Source of the DNA: Clostridium tagluense
GTDB taxonomy: Bacteria > Bacillota > Clostridia > Clostridiales > Clostridiaceae
DNA length: 64,000 bases
Reading direction: 5' to 3'
Assembly: GCF_003865095.1 (NCBI RefSeq)
Contig: NZ_BHYK01000004.1
Span: 81,631-145,630, forward strand
The notes under the pieces were generated by a model, which saw only the letters and a program-made list of their open reading frames with translations, did not search any database and was not told where the DNA came from. Position numbers and translations under genes: made by a program. Shown one piece after another: positions 16,283-23,671 of the stretch (the first letter of the stretch is position 1; every line of letters starts with the position of its first letter).

Positions 16283-17854
16283 CTATTTCAGTACTGCATA
16301 CATACCTAGTTTTTCTAAAGAATTAGGTACAACTAAATATCCCTTGGTACACATTTGTTCAGCAATATGTCCAACTGAATCCACTTTATATTTTAGCTGT
16401 GAAACTGCAGGACATATATCTAACAATTGCGATGGTGCATGATTTTGTACAACCTTCGTTGACTCAAAAGCCGTTAGTTTTATATTTTCTTTTATTATTT
16501 TAATAGCAGGCTCCATTAAATGGACAAAATCATGGTATTGACTTTCAGTAAGCACAGGGAAATTAACATTATATTCTCTATTATTATTTGTAATATAGCC
16601 TTCACTAATAAGTTCAGCAAGAACTTCGCTATTATCCTCTTTAATATTATGTCTTGCTGCTCTTATAAGCACATCAATCTTAGAATCTCTTGGATGAAAT
16701 TCTTGACATTTCTCTATAATTTTAAAATTGCATACATTGATCCAGTCACTATCAGCTTTCACTTCACACTCGCCATATAATCCATTAAACAAATCGTTTG
16801 CCCTAGCTTTATTATTCCCCCAAATATACCCGTGAGTGCCATTTGACAATAACGGAAATTCTTCTGTAGTTTCACTTTCCTCCTCTTGTGCCTGAAACAA
16901 TCCACTCAATAAAGCTATATGAGTTGCTAACCAATAAAGCCTATTTTTATTACAATCAGAGCCTATAAAATTAATCTTTCTTATTTCATCCTGATTTTTT
17001 TCAATAAATTGAAAAAGTTCTTCTGCTACTGAACGGTGAATATCCTTTGTTTTTGTATATATCTCTTCTTCACAGCTTTGAGTAAAAATAATTATATTTG
17101 TTTGATATCTGGCATTTTGAAGTTGTTTAATTAAATTGTGGTTCATAAGAATTTTAATCTCATCTTCCAAATAAGGAGCTGCAACCCCTAATTCAATACT
17201 CATTTCTACTATTGTCATTGGATTATAATATGCAGCTAATAAAATATTTCCTGGTAATTTTCTCTCAAATAGCTCATAATAAAGTTTATATTCCATTTCA
17301 TTCATCCACACATCCACACTGAAAATTCCGGGATTATAACTTTTTTCTCCATATTCTCTTGTCATATTCATACCTTCTCTCAATATTTTTCTAGATTTGA
17401 AGAGCAAATATTTGACCATTTCCAAAGAAATTTGAAGTTCCTGTGAAATTTGGTTACAGCTTTTATTATCAATATAGTACATTATGGTGGCTTTTCTATG
17501 ACGCTCTGATAACAAAGAAAGCTCTCTTTTTAAAATATTTAGTTCATCATTTTGAACCACTACTGTTTCGGGCATTTCACATAAGCTATCTACCAAGTTT
17601 TCATCAATACCATAATGCTCTGTTTTTTTACGCTTACGCAGGTACCCTTTGTACACGTTATTTGCAATAGCCCACATCCAACCATAAAAAGCCTGTTCAT
17701 CACGAAGTGAATTCGCATTCTTTAAAACTTCCTTCACTATTTCCTGTGATAAATCTTCAGCATCTTCACTGCTAGAAGTCCGCGAAAGACAAAATGCAAA
17801 TATTGTCTTCATACAATCTGTTATTTTTTCATAAACAACTTGTTGTTTGTCCAT
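16283..17854 (-). CDS. ECF-like sigma-70 factor with a long C-terminal extension
   Basis: A 523-residue protein. Residues 1-80 form a sigma region 2 (EDAEDLSQEIVKEVL, FYGWMWAIANNVYKGYLRKRKK). Residues about 110-165 form region 4 (LSERHRKATIMYYIDNKSCNQISQELQISLEMVKYLLFKSRKIL). About 350 further residues follow, much longer than a normal 180-residue ECF factor. The extension includes a possible second winged-helix (about 200-245) and a region ending in a unit that has been duplicated at 12470-12780. No anti-sigma gene is adjacent, so the extension may itself sense or inhibit. Targets are unknown. Confidence 0.82.
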   Translation of the reverse strand: MDKQQVVYEKITDCMKTIFAFCLSRTSSSEDAEDLSQEIVKEVLKNANSLRDEQAFYGWMWAIANNVYKGYLRKRKKTEHYGIDENLVDSLCEMPETVVVQNDELNILKRELSLLSERHRKATIMYYIDNKSCNQISQELQISLEMVKYLLFKSRKILREGMNMTREYGEKSYNPGIFSVDVWMNEMEYKLYYELFERKLPGNILLAAYYNPMTIVEMSIELGVAAPYLEDEIKILMNHNLIKQLQNARYQTNIIIFTQSCEEEIYTKTKDIHRSVAEELFQFIEKNQDEIRKINFIGSDCNKNRLYWLATHIALLSGLFQAQEEESETTEEFPLLSNGTHGYIWGNNKARANDLFNGLYGECEVKADSDWINVCNFKIIEKCQEFHPRDSKIDVLIRAARHNIKEDNSEVLAELISEGYITNNNREYNVNFPVLTESQYHDFVHLMEPAIKIIKENIKLTAFESTKVVQNHAPSQLLDICPAVSQLKYKVDSVGHIAEQMCTKGYLVVPNSLEKLGMYAVLK

Positions 17855-18197
17855 ATCTCACCAATTCCCTCAATTAATTTTGCGGTCCCTTTATTGTCTT
17901 CATATATATAGTGGCGCCATTTATAAAATGGTTAATCAACAAATAAATAAATTTAAATATTCTTTACTCTACTTCAATAATCTTAGTTATAAATCCTTTA
18001 TAAATCTTTTTTCATAAAAGAAATTAAATAACCTTTATTTTGTTGAATCTACTTTTTATCTTTAACCGGTTTTAGTCCATAATTTCCTTTCCTATTTTCT
18101 AATTCCAATATTAACAAATTAGGATAAGAAATTATATTTATAAATGTTATTATATAATTACCCTGCGGGAATTAATGATTTCAAATGAGGTGACTTG
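17855..18197. other. divergent promoter region, no gene
   Basis: AT-rich spacer between the divergently transcribed sigma-factor and AraC-type genes. It must carry both promoters. TATATAAT near 18150 is a candidate -10 for the plus-strand gene. Nothing else is recognised. Confidence 0.4.
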
Positions 18198-19097
18198 ATG
18201 GAGTATATTAACTTGATTCAAAAAACTATAGATTATATTGATGAGCATATCCAGGATAATATATCTTTAGATACGCTAGCTTCAATTGCAGGTTTTTCAA
18301 CCTATCATTTTTATAAAATATTCAGTAGTTTTGTCCATATGTCTGTAATGGATTATGTGACAAAAAGAAAACTGCAATTCGCTTTACATGATTTAAGCAC
18401 TGGAGCAAAGATAATTGATATCGCAATGGATTATGGCTATGAAACTCATGGAGGTTTTAATAAGGCCTTTAAACTTGCTTTTGGTTATCCCCCAAGTCTA
18501 TACAGACTTCATGCTCCAAAGGGATTACCCCCAAAAATTAATTTAGTATATTTAAGAGAAAATTTAACTGGAGGGATTATTATGGAACCTAAAATAATTG
18601 AAATGCCTAGCTTTAAGGTTGTTGGGTATGAATTTAAGAATAACCTTAAAAATATATTACGTTCAAGCGATATTCCAGCATTCTGGGCCCAACGTGGTTT
18701 TGATGATAATAATTGTGAAGAGAAATTGTATAAGCAGCTAAATCCGCCAAGGCATGGAGAGTATTGCATCTGTATTAATACCAATATGGCTACTGATGAC
18801 TTTTCATATCTAATGGCCGTTGGTGTTGATAGCTTTGATAAAGCCACTGATGATATGTGCAAACTAGAGATTCCTGCTGCTACCTATGCGGTATTTACAT
18901 CGCCACAGGTACATGAAGATGACTTTGTAGCTTCCATAAATGGAACCTGGACCTATATACTTGAGCAATGGTTCCCAAATTCACAATATGAAATTGATGA
19001 GGATAAATTTGACTTTGAGCACTATGATGAGCATTGTCATCCCTGGGAATATGATAAAGTTTCAATGAAAATTTATATTCCAATTAAAAGCATATAA
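18198..19097 (+). CDS. AraC-family regulator with GyrI-like effector domain
   Basis: A 299-residue transcription activator. Residues 8-106 contain the double helix-turn-helix of AraC/XylS proteins (SLDTLASIAGFSTYHFYKIF, then AMDYGYETHGGFNKAFKLAFGYPP). Residues about 125-299 form a GyrI-like/BacA small-molecule binding domain (KIIEMPSFKVVGYEF ... ATYAVFTSPQV). This order, with DNA binding first, is that of Rob/SoxS-like multidrug regulators. GAGGTGA just before favours the ATG at 18198 over an adjacent TTG. No transporter is adjacent, so the target is unknown. Confidence 0.92.
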   Translation: MEYINLIQKTIDYIDEHIQDNISLDTLASIAGFSTYHFYKIFSSFVHMSVMDYVTKRKLQFALHDLSTGAKIIDIAMDYGYETHGGFNKAFKLAFGYPPSLYRLHAPKGLPPKINLVYLRENLTGGIIMEPKIIEMPSFKVVGYEFKNNLKNILRSSDIPAFWAQRGFDDNNCEEKLYKQLNPPRHGEYCICINTNMATDDFSYLMAVGVDSFDKATDDMCKLEIPAATYAVFTSPQVHEDDFVASINGTWTYILEQWFPNSQYEIDEDKFDFEHYDEHCHPWEYDKVSMKIYIPIKSI

Positions 19098-19148
19098 AAT
19101 CTATAAGGACTATCTCAAAAAAATATTTTGAGATAGTCCTTATAGATT
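19098..19148. terminator. strong bidirectional hairpin after the AraC-type gene
   Basis: Perfect 23-bp arms (AATCTATAAGGACTATCTCA plus three A) with a 5-base loop separate two convergent genes. There is no long T-tract, but the stem is exceptionally stable. Confidence 0.65.
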
Positions 19149-19183
19149 AATATCAACAGTCTTTCTAAAAATATGCTTAAATC

Positions 19184-19933
19184 TTAATCATAAACATATT
19201 TATGCGATTTACTATCTAAAAATTCGCAATCACAATCTTGTATAGCTTCTTCGTAGGAAATTCTTCTATTACTGCTTAGGATTGCATTAAAATATGCAAT
19301 TCTATTATCAATCTCCTTCTCTATTTTCCCCTTACCACTAATTTGTAATCCATGACTTGGTAACAAAGTATAAGCACTGTATTCTTTTAATCTATTTAAA
19401 GATTCCAAATGCCTTTTTATACAATTTGGATCTGTTGAGGGTAGTAGTGGCGTGCCATCATTCGAAAACATTAGTTCATCAGCAATATGTATATACTGCT
19501 CATTAATTTTTATAATAATAGTACATAATGAATGTCCTGGAAAAGGAATCAATGTAAGCTGATGTTTCCCGAATTTAATACGAAATTGCTCTTCAATTAA
19601 GGTTGTTGGAATAAAATACTTATGCTCTTCCCTTTCTGTCCACAGGTCTAGTGTAGTCTTATAATGCTTGCTACCATATAATGATTTTCTTGGCAATACT
19701 TTTAGCCCTTGCATATGATCATCATGAAAATGCGAGATGATTATTTTTTCAATATATAGTCCATTGCTTTTCATATCCTGAAGTACCAGTAAAGCTTGCT
19801 CCTCATATCCAGTATCTATCAGAAGAACTTTATTATCATTAATTAAAGCTGTTATACTATTTCCAAAGTGATTCCCAGGTAATGGCTGAAACATATATTG
19901 TATTATTCCTGGTATTAATTCTCTTTTTAACAT
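19184..19933 (-). CDS. MBL-fold metallohydrolase
   Basis: A 249-residue metallo-beta-lactamase-fold hydrolase. The metal-binding motif HFHDDH is at residues 68-73, with further candidate ligands in FPGHSL (near 134) and the Asp in HIADELMF. This branch includes glyoxalase II and quorum-quenching lactonase-like enzymes, and the substrate cannot be told. A TTG at 19942 lies only 2 bases from the AAGGAG site, so the ATG at 19933 is preferred. Its leader contains the repeat element at 19943-20081, also found before the GerM gene. Confidence 0.85.
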   Translation of the reverse strand: MLKRELIPGIIQYMFQPLPGNHFGNSITALINDNKVLLIDTGYEEQALLVLQDMKSNGLYIEKIIISHFHDDHMQGLKVLPRKSLYGSKHYKTTLDLWTEREEHKYFIPTTLIEEQFRIKFGKHQLTLIPFPGHSLCTIIIKINEQYIHIADELMFSNDGTPLLPSTDPNCIKRHLESLNRLKEYSAYTLLPSHGLQISGKGKIEKEIDNRIAYFNAILSSNRRISYEEAIQDCDCEFLDSKSHKYVYD

Positions 19934-19942
19934 TTCGATCAA

Positions 19943-20081
19943 AACTCCTTAAATCATCATCTGTGATGCTGCAATTAACGACTTCAGAAGGAGATTTAGA
20001 CTCCCACTGAAGTTTTCTTTTTGTTGTAGCATATTACCCCCACTTATAGAAGTTGGAGGCTTCCTTCTCAAATGTCGTTAA
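19943..20081 (-). repeat. leader-like repeat element, copy 1
   Basis: Bounded by TTAACGAC inverted ends (19975-19980 side and 20074-20081), this element holds a CTTCAGTGGGAG / CTCC..CTGAAG hairpin. It continues with GATGATGATTTAAGGAG up to the ribosome site of the MBL gene. The same order, including the part next to the ribosome site, is found at 62489-62682 before another minus-strand gene. It could be a structured RNA leader or an IS200/IS605-derived miniature element that supplies the leader. Confidence 0.7.
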
Positions 20082-20183
20082 ATTCATATAATTTTATATC
20101 TAGATATAAATATTGTTCTTACATATGCAAAAGTGCACTTTTATTTTTTGTCTTGACTCTGTTTAAGAATAATGTTGAAATTG

Positions 20184-20208
20184 AAAGGCAACCTCTCAGG
20201 CTGCCTTT
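20184..20208 (-). terminator. terminator of the S51 peptidase-like gene
   Basis: AAAGGCA and TGCCTTT arms with a short inner stem. It lies about 135 bp beyond the stop codon of the gene at 20344. Between them (20209-20343) nothing is recognised. Confidence 0.55.
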
Positions 20209-20343
20209 ATTGCGTCATATTAGAATATTGTGCAAGAAACTTACTGTAGATTATGCTTATACTGTACGCGACCATGAACTTGTCTGTTGCAGAAGTTTTG
20301 CATAAAGAAATTAACTCAGTTAAGCCATATCCACTCACCACAA

Positions 20344-20991
20344 CTAAAACGTCTCATCCAACTTCTGAATCTTTGAGTGGGAAATTAAATATACATTGCC
20401 TAAAATGTCGATTTTGTCTCCCTTTACACGTACAGCGCAATCTTTGTTCGACGCATAAACATTCATTTCTTCTAATAAGGGAGATAGATCGCCTTGAATA
20501 TGCGCAATGTTATTTTCAAGATCATAATGAGACAGGACAGAAAAATCGTCAAGGCCGATACCGTCGTAAATAGAGCTTTTTTCACCTTCAGAGCATAACC
20601 ATTTAGCGGACATATTTATCGCACCAGCACTTGTTCCCATCACAACGGCTCCGCTTTTTTTAATGAAATCCGACAATTCATATTTAATCAAAAGACCGTT
20701 CTGTTCAATGTCTTCTCCACCCAACAAGAAAATGACCGAAGCATTTTGAATTAATTTTTGGGCCTCTTCCTTCTGTACGCCATAATCAATTAAGTGATAT
20801 TCATCAAACATAATGTTGGCCTGGTCAAGCCACGAGCGTTCAGTAGCACCAACTTCCTCATCTTCATGAAGAAATGGATTCCCGCTAATCATAACAAGCG
20901 ATTTTCTATCAGTTATATCCTCATGCAACAACCTGACCAGCTTCTCAAAAAAACCATCGTTAAACCAACCGAAATAATAGTGTGTTTTCAT
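20344..20991 (-). CDS. peptidase E-like protein (S51 family)
   Basis: A 215-residue class-I glutamine-amidotransferase-like fold protein. The nucleophile elbow GTSAGA contains Ser121, and FLLGGEDI matches the preceding strand-loop of S51 peptidases (peptidase E, cyanophycinase). Peptidase E cleaves N-terminal Asp dipeptides, but specificity here is unproven. A GGAGGTACTT ribosome site precedes the ATG. The gene is visibly richer in G and C than its neighbours, hinting at recent acquisition. Confidence 0.85.
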   Translation of the reverse strand: MKTHYYFGWFNDGFFEKLVRLLHEDITDRKSLVMISGNPFLHEDEEVGATERSWLDQANIMFDEYHLIDYGVQKEEAQKLIQNASVIFLLGGEDIEQNGLLIKYELSDFIKKSGAVVMGTSAGAINMSAKWLCSEGEKSSIYDGIGLDDFSVLSHYDLENNIAHIQGDLSPLLEEMNVYASNKDCAVRVKGDKIDILGNVYLISHSKIQKLDETF

Positions 20992-21122
20992 AAGTACCTC
21001 CGTAGTAAAGTTTATATAATATAAATAATCTATAGCACCGCCTTAGAATATAAGTCCGAATTAACTCCATTATACAACAAAAGGATAATATTGGATATAA
21101 TTGGTGTATATGATTTTCAACA

Positions 21123-21701
21123 CTACTCTTTAACATAGCCTTTATCTTTAATATTTTTAAACCAGTTATAATCATCTTTAATTTCCTCATCATTTTTATA
21201 AATATTCATTACTTTGCCAAGTTCAATAGAGAATTCAATAAACGCTTGTCCAATTGAAGTTATACAATTCCCATCTCGAACCACATCCCTATCTACTATA
21301 ATTATTTTTTCATATATATGCTTATTGCTTTCATCTACTCTAAATCCTTCACCATCACCGTTAGCCTCTTTATTATCAAGCAATCCGTAATATACCATAA
21401 GTTCAGTTCCACCACAAATACCTGCAATGAATTTATTTTTTTCATTTAATTTTAAGATAAACTCTTTTAGTTCTGTTTTCTCATAAAGTTGCACAGGGTT
21501 TCCACCAGGGATAATAAAAAGATCAATATCATCTGGATTTAATTGTTGTATTGTTTTATCTGGCAAGTATTTTTGGTTTTCTTCACTTATATACACACGA
21601 TTTTCTAAAGCTACGGAAAAAATATTATTCCTAAACTTAGCAAAGGCAAAAACAACTTCAAATTCACAAAACCCATCATAATAAAGAACACATACATTCA
21701 T
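21123..21701 (-). CDS. DJ-1/PfpI-family protein
   Basis: A 192-residue DJ-1/PfpI-type protein. The nucleophile elbow AGICGGTELM carries Cys96, and the glycine-rich loop FIIPGGNPV lies before it. Family members act as glyoxalase/deglycase-like enzymes, stress proteins or amidase-like regulators, and the exact role is not clear. The N-terminal strand (MNVCVLYYDGFCEFEV) fits the family's YPGFEELE pattern. An AGAAGG ribosome site precedes the ATG. It lies 131 bp upstream of the S51-like gene in the same direction. Confidence 0.88.
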   Translation of the reverse strand: MNVCVLYYDGFCEFEVVFAFAKFRNNIFSVALENRVYISEENQKYLPDKTIQQLNPDDIDLFIIPGGNPVQLYEKTELKEFILKLNEKNKFIAGICGGTELMVYYGLLDNKEANGDGEGFRVDESNKHIYEKIIIVDRDVVRDGNCITSIGQAFIEFSIELGKVMNIYKNDEEIKDDYNWFKNIKDKGYVKE

Positions 21702-21783
21702 CTCATAACCTTCTTTCTTTTATTTTATAGCTCCCTAAGTATTTTTTTAATTTCTTCAAAGTTCTATTCTTCCATTATAAAAC

Positions 21784-21815
21784 ACAATGACTGACACCTA
21801 TATGTCAGTCATTGT
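21784..21815 (-). terminator. hairpin overlapping the WYL-regulator stop
   Basis: Perfect 13-bp arms ACAATGACTGACA / TGTCAGTCATTGT with a 6-base loop overlap the stop codon at 21805. The T-tract on the minus strand is short (GTTTTATAA). Confidence 0.6.
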
Positions 21816-22728
21816 ATTTACTGTATATATTTTTTATGTATTCCACCATTTTTTTTCTTAATTTATCTGGCCCTATGACTTCACAGTCGTTACCAAATCC
21901 TAAAATAAATTTCTTCAGTCCTTCATCCTCAGGAAAGAAATCTTCAACTATATACGTTCCATTTTCCAAAAGTGTAATTTTTTCTTTTGAAAAATATTCA
22001 CTTAATTGCCCACCTATTTCACTAGAAAACTTTAATGTAACTAAAATACTATTTTTTTCATAACTTTCACTAAATATTTTTTTTATTTCCTCTTTTGAAA
22101 TTAGATTTTTTTTAAATACACCGCCTAGCTTCATATTTCTTACTCTAACAAGTTTAAACTTTCTATAGTCTTTTCTTATTGTGCAAAATGCAATAATATA
22201 CCAATGCCCATCCGTGAATTCTATCTGAATTGGTTCCACTACTCTCTTTAAATATTCCATTTTTCTATTTATATATTCAAACTCCAATATTCTATTTTCT
22301 TCAATTGCTTTATTCATAAGGAATAAATATTCTCTAAGTTCTTTCTCCATACTAAAGTGAGACATATCTATACTAAGATTATCACATTCCTTTTTTTCAG
22401 TGTTACGTAAAGTTTCAAACTTAAGTACTATATCATTAAATTGTGGGTTGTTCCCGAATAAAAACTTTAGATTATCCATTACAGCAATCAAAGGCTCAAT
22501 TTCTTTTTTATTAAGAAATAGATTATTTAAAGTATAGTTCTCCATAATATAATAACCTCCACCCTTACCACCGGTAGCTGCTATAGGAACCCCTGCTTCA
22601 CTTATTTTTTCTATATCACGGTATATTGTTCTTAAAGATACCTCAAAATGTTCGGCAAGTGCTCTTCCTGTTACCAAACCTTTTTGAGAAATAATTATTA
22701 AAATTGATAAAAACCTTTCTGCTCTCAT
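21805..22728 (-). CDS. YafY-type HTH/WYL-domain regulator
   Basis: A 307-residue regulator. The N-terminal DeoR-like winged helix (residues 1-60: LAEHFEVSLRTIYRDIEKI) is followed by a WYL domain (about 140-215) with the motif DGHWYIIAF and the conserved Arg-rich strand KFKLVRVRNM, then a WCX C-terminal extension. WYL domains bind nucleotides or DNA-derived ligands and often control stress or defence genes. The gene precedes the DJ-1 gene in the same direction (103 bp gap), which may be its target. Confidence 0.92.
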   Translation of the reverse strand: MRAERFLSILIIISQKGLVTGRALAEHFEVSLRTIYRDIEKISEAGVPIAATGGKGGGYYIMENYTLNNLFLNKKEIEPLIAVMDNLKFLFGNNPQFNDIVLKFETLRNTEKKECDNLSIDMSHFSMEKELREYLFLMNKAIEENRILEFEYINRKMEYLKRVVEPIQIEFTDGHWYIIAFCTIRKDYRKFKLVRVRNMKLGGVFKKNLISKEEIKKIFSESYEKNSILVTLKFSSEIGGQLSEYFSKEKITLLENGTYIVEDFFPEDEGLKKFILGFGNDCEVIGPDKLRKKMVEYIKNIYSKYND

Positions 22729-22822
22729 AATATAAACGTTCCCTACCTTCCCCTCAGTATTTACAATTTATTAGTTTTTTGTTATATACAAGTGAATATT
22801 TATTTCATCAATTGCCAATATA

Positions 22823-22869
22823 TTTCACTGTTATATTTTTTATTATATACTTAATTCATAATAATTTAA
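22823..22869. repeat. 47-bp repeat, copy 1
   Basis: Identical to 32295-32341 apart from a few positions: TTTCACTGTTATAT, then TTATATACTTAATTCATAAT and ATTTAA. Both copies lie 5' of a minus-strand regulator gene. Confidence 0.75.
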
Positions 22870-22956
22870 CCACATTTCAGAAGGAATTCTTTCTCTAATT
22901 ATCTGATTTGATACAGTAATATTGTTATTTTTATCTTTTAGTAAGTATCCAAACAT
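22843..22956 (-). pseudogene. relic open frame, possibly the end of an AAA-ATPase-like protein
   Basis: A 37-codon frame (GYLLKDKNNNITVSNQIIRERI ...) resembles the C-terminal part of AAA-ATPase-like/PD-(D/E)XK proteins, where a GYL..(N)I.VSN..I.ERI pattern is common. No ribosome site precedes its ATG and the rest of any such gene is absent. Its 3' end is the 47-bp repeat. Probably debris. Confidence 0.35.
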
Positions 22957-23057
22957 AAACAAATATCAATTCAAATTTTCAGTAAATTTTCCAATAAAAA
23001 TCTTCTAGTAAATATTTTTATTTTTACCTAAATTTTCTTTTTATTTTAAAAAAAGTA

Positions 23058-23086
23058 TTTACAACTGAGAAAATTTAGGTTAAAAT
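23058..23086 (+). promoter_or_regulatory. promoter of the hflX leader
   Basis: TTTACA (23058-23063), a 17-bp spacer and TAAAAT (23081-23086) lie about 45 bp before the upstream ORF, so the transcript would carry a leader of roughly 580 nt before hflX. Confidence 0.65.
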
Positions 23087-23130
23087 AAATACATAAAATA
23101 TATTAAAAACTTCTGAAAGGAGACTGTAAA

Positions 23131-23202
23131 ATGTTAATTTATAAAGATAAGATTAAAGCACACTCAATAAATAAAATATACAGTCTGCTGTCAGTAAATT
23201 AG
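23131..23202 (+). CDS. 23-residue leader peptide of hflX (uORF)
   Basis: MLIYKDKIKAHSINKIYSLL then SVN, with GAAAGGAG at a good distance. The start-proximal AGACTGTA (23121-23128) is complementary to TACAGTCT at the end of the uORF (23179-23186). The latter overlaps AGTCTGCTGT (23182-23191), complementary at 9 of 10 bases to the 5' arm of the first terminator. These are mutually exclusive pairings of a classic attenuator. Drug-stalled ribosomes early in the uORF would favour read-through. The product itself is presumably not functional. Confidence 0.75.
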   Translation: MLIYKDKIKAHSINKIYSLLSVN

Positions 23203-23250
23203 GTATGTTAAGATTTAATATACTATGTTATTTGATGTGTAAAAGTTTTG

Positions 23251-23280
23251 ACCGCAGACTTCATATCTGCGGTTTTGTTA
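23251..23280 (+). terminator. hflX leader attenuator 1
   Basis: ACCGCAGA / TCTGCGGT stem with a 7-base loop, followed by TTTTGTTA. Its 5' arm can instead pair with the end of the uORF. Confidence 0.8.
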
Positions 23281-23374
23281 TATCTTAAGGAGCCAAGTTA
23301 GAAATTGGTTCTATTAAATAGAAATTAAGCTGATTTTTTTTAGTTTTTTCATCTATTTAAATTTATATATAATT

Positions 23375-23400
23375 ACCGCAGAGGAAATCTGCGGTTTTTA
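23375..23400 (+). terminator. hflX leader attenuator 2
   Basis: The same ACCGCAGA / TCTGCGGT stem as attenuator 1, with a 6-base loop and a TTTTT tail, lying 124 bp further on. Confidence 0.8.
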
Positions 23401-23419
23401 GATTTTTATCAATATTTTA

Positions 23420-23474
23420 GCCGCAAATCAATGCTAAACTTCTATAGTTTACATTGTTTTTGTGGCTTTTATAT
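23420..23474 (+). terminator. hflX leader attenuator 3
   Basis: A longer stem: GCCGCAAA pairs with TTTGTGGC, CAATG with CATTG and TAAACT with AGTTTA, followed by TTTTATAT. Confidence 0.75.
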
Positions 23475-23528
23475 ATTTATGCAACTTCAAAAATAGCTAA
23501 CACAAATTTACTTTAGGGGGAGTTAGAA

Positions 23529-23543
23529 ATGAGCCTAAAATAA
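23529..23543 (+). other. mini-ORF MSLK with a ribosome site
   Basis: An AGGGGGAG motif precedes ATG AGC CTA AAA TAA. It may be a second ribosome landing site in the hflX leader, beyond the terminators. Confidence 0.35.
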
Positions 23544-23593
23544 TAATATTAATCTGAGCAATAAAGTTAAATTTTTAAATAGGGGGCAAAAAA

Positions 23594-23614
23594 ATGAGGT
23601 TAAAACTTTTATAG
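23594..23614 (+). other. mini-ORF MRLKLL with a ribosome site
   Basis: AGGGGG precedes ATG AGG TTA AAA CTT TTA TAG, about 58 bp before the hflX start. Its ribosome site is as strong as that of hflX itself. Confidence 0.35.
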
Positions 23615-23671
23615 ATAGAAACGAAATTAAGATAATTATATTATAAATATTTTTTGATGGGAGGAAATTAT

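Noticed and set aside
19975-20081. CRISPR-like or tRNA-like structure
   Set aside because: There is only one copy here with one relative at 62531; no spacers and no cloverleaf.
20072-20573. Plus-strand frames near the S51 gene
   Set aside because: They are shadows of the minus-strand gene and of its terminator region; one contains a basic low-complexity end without family resemblance.
23131-23474. T-box or metabolite riboswitch before hflX
   Set aside because: No T-box sequence or known riboswitch motif was seen. The structure is a uORF plus terminators, which points to translation-coupled attenuation.
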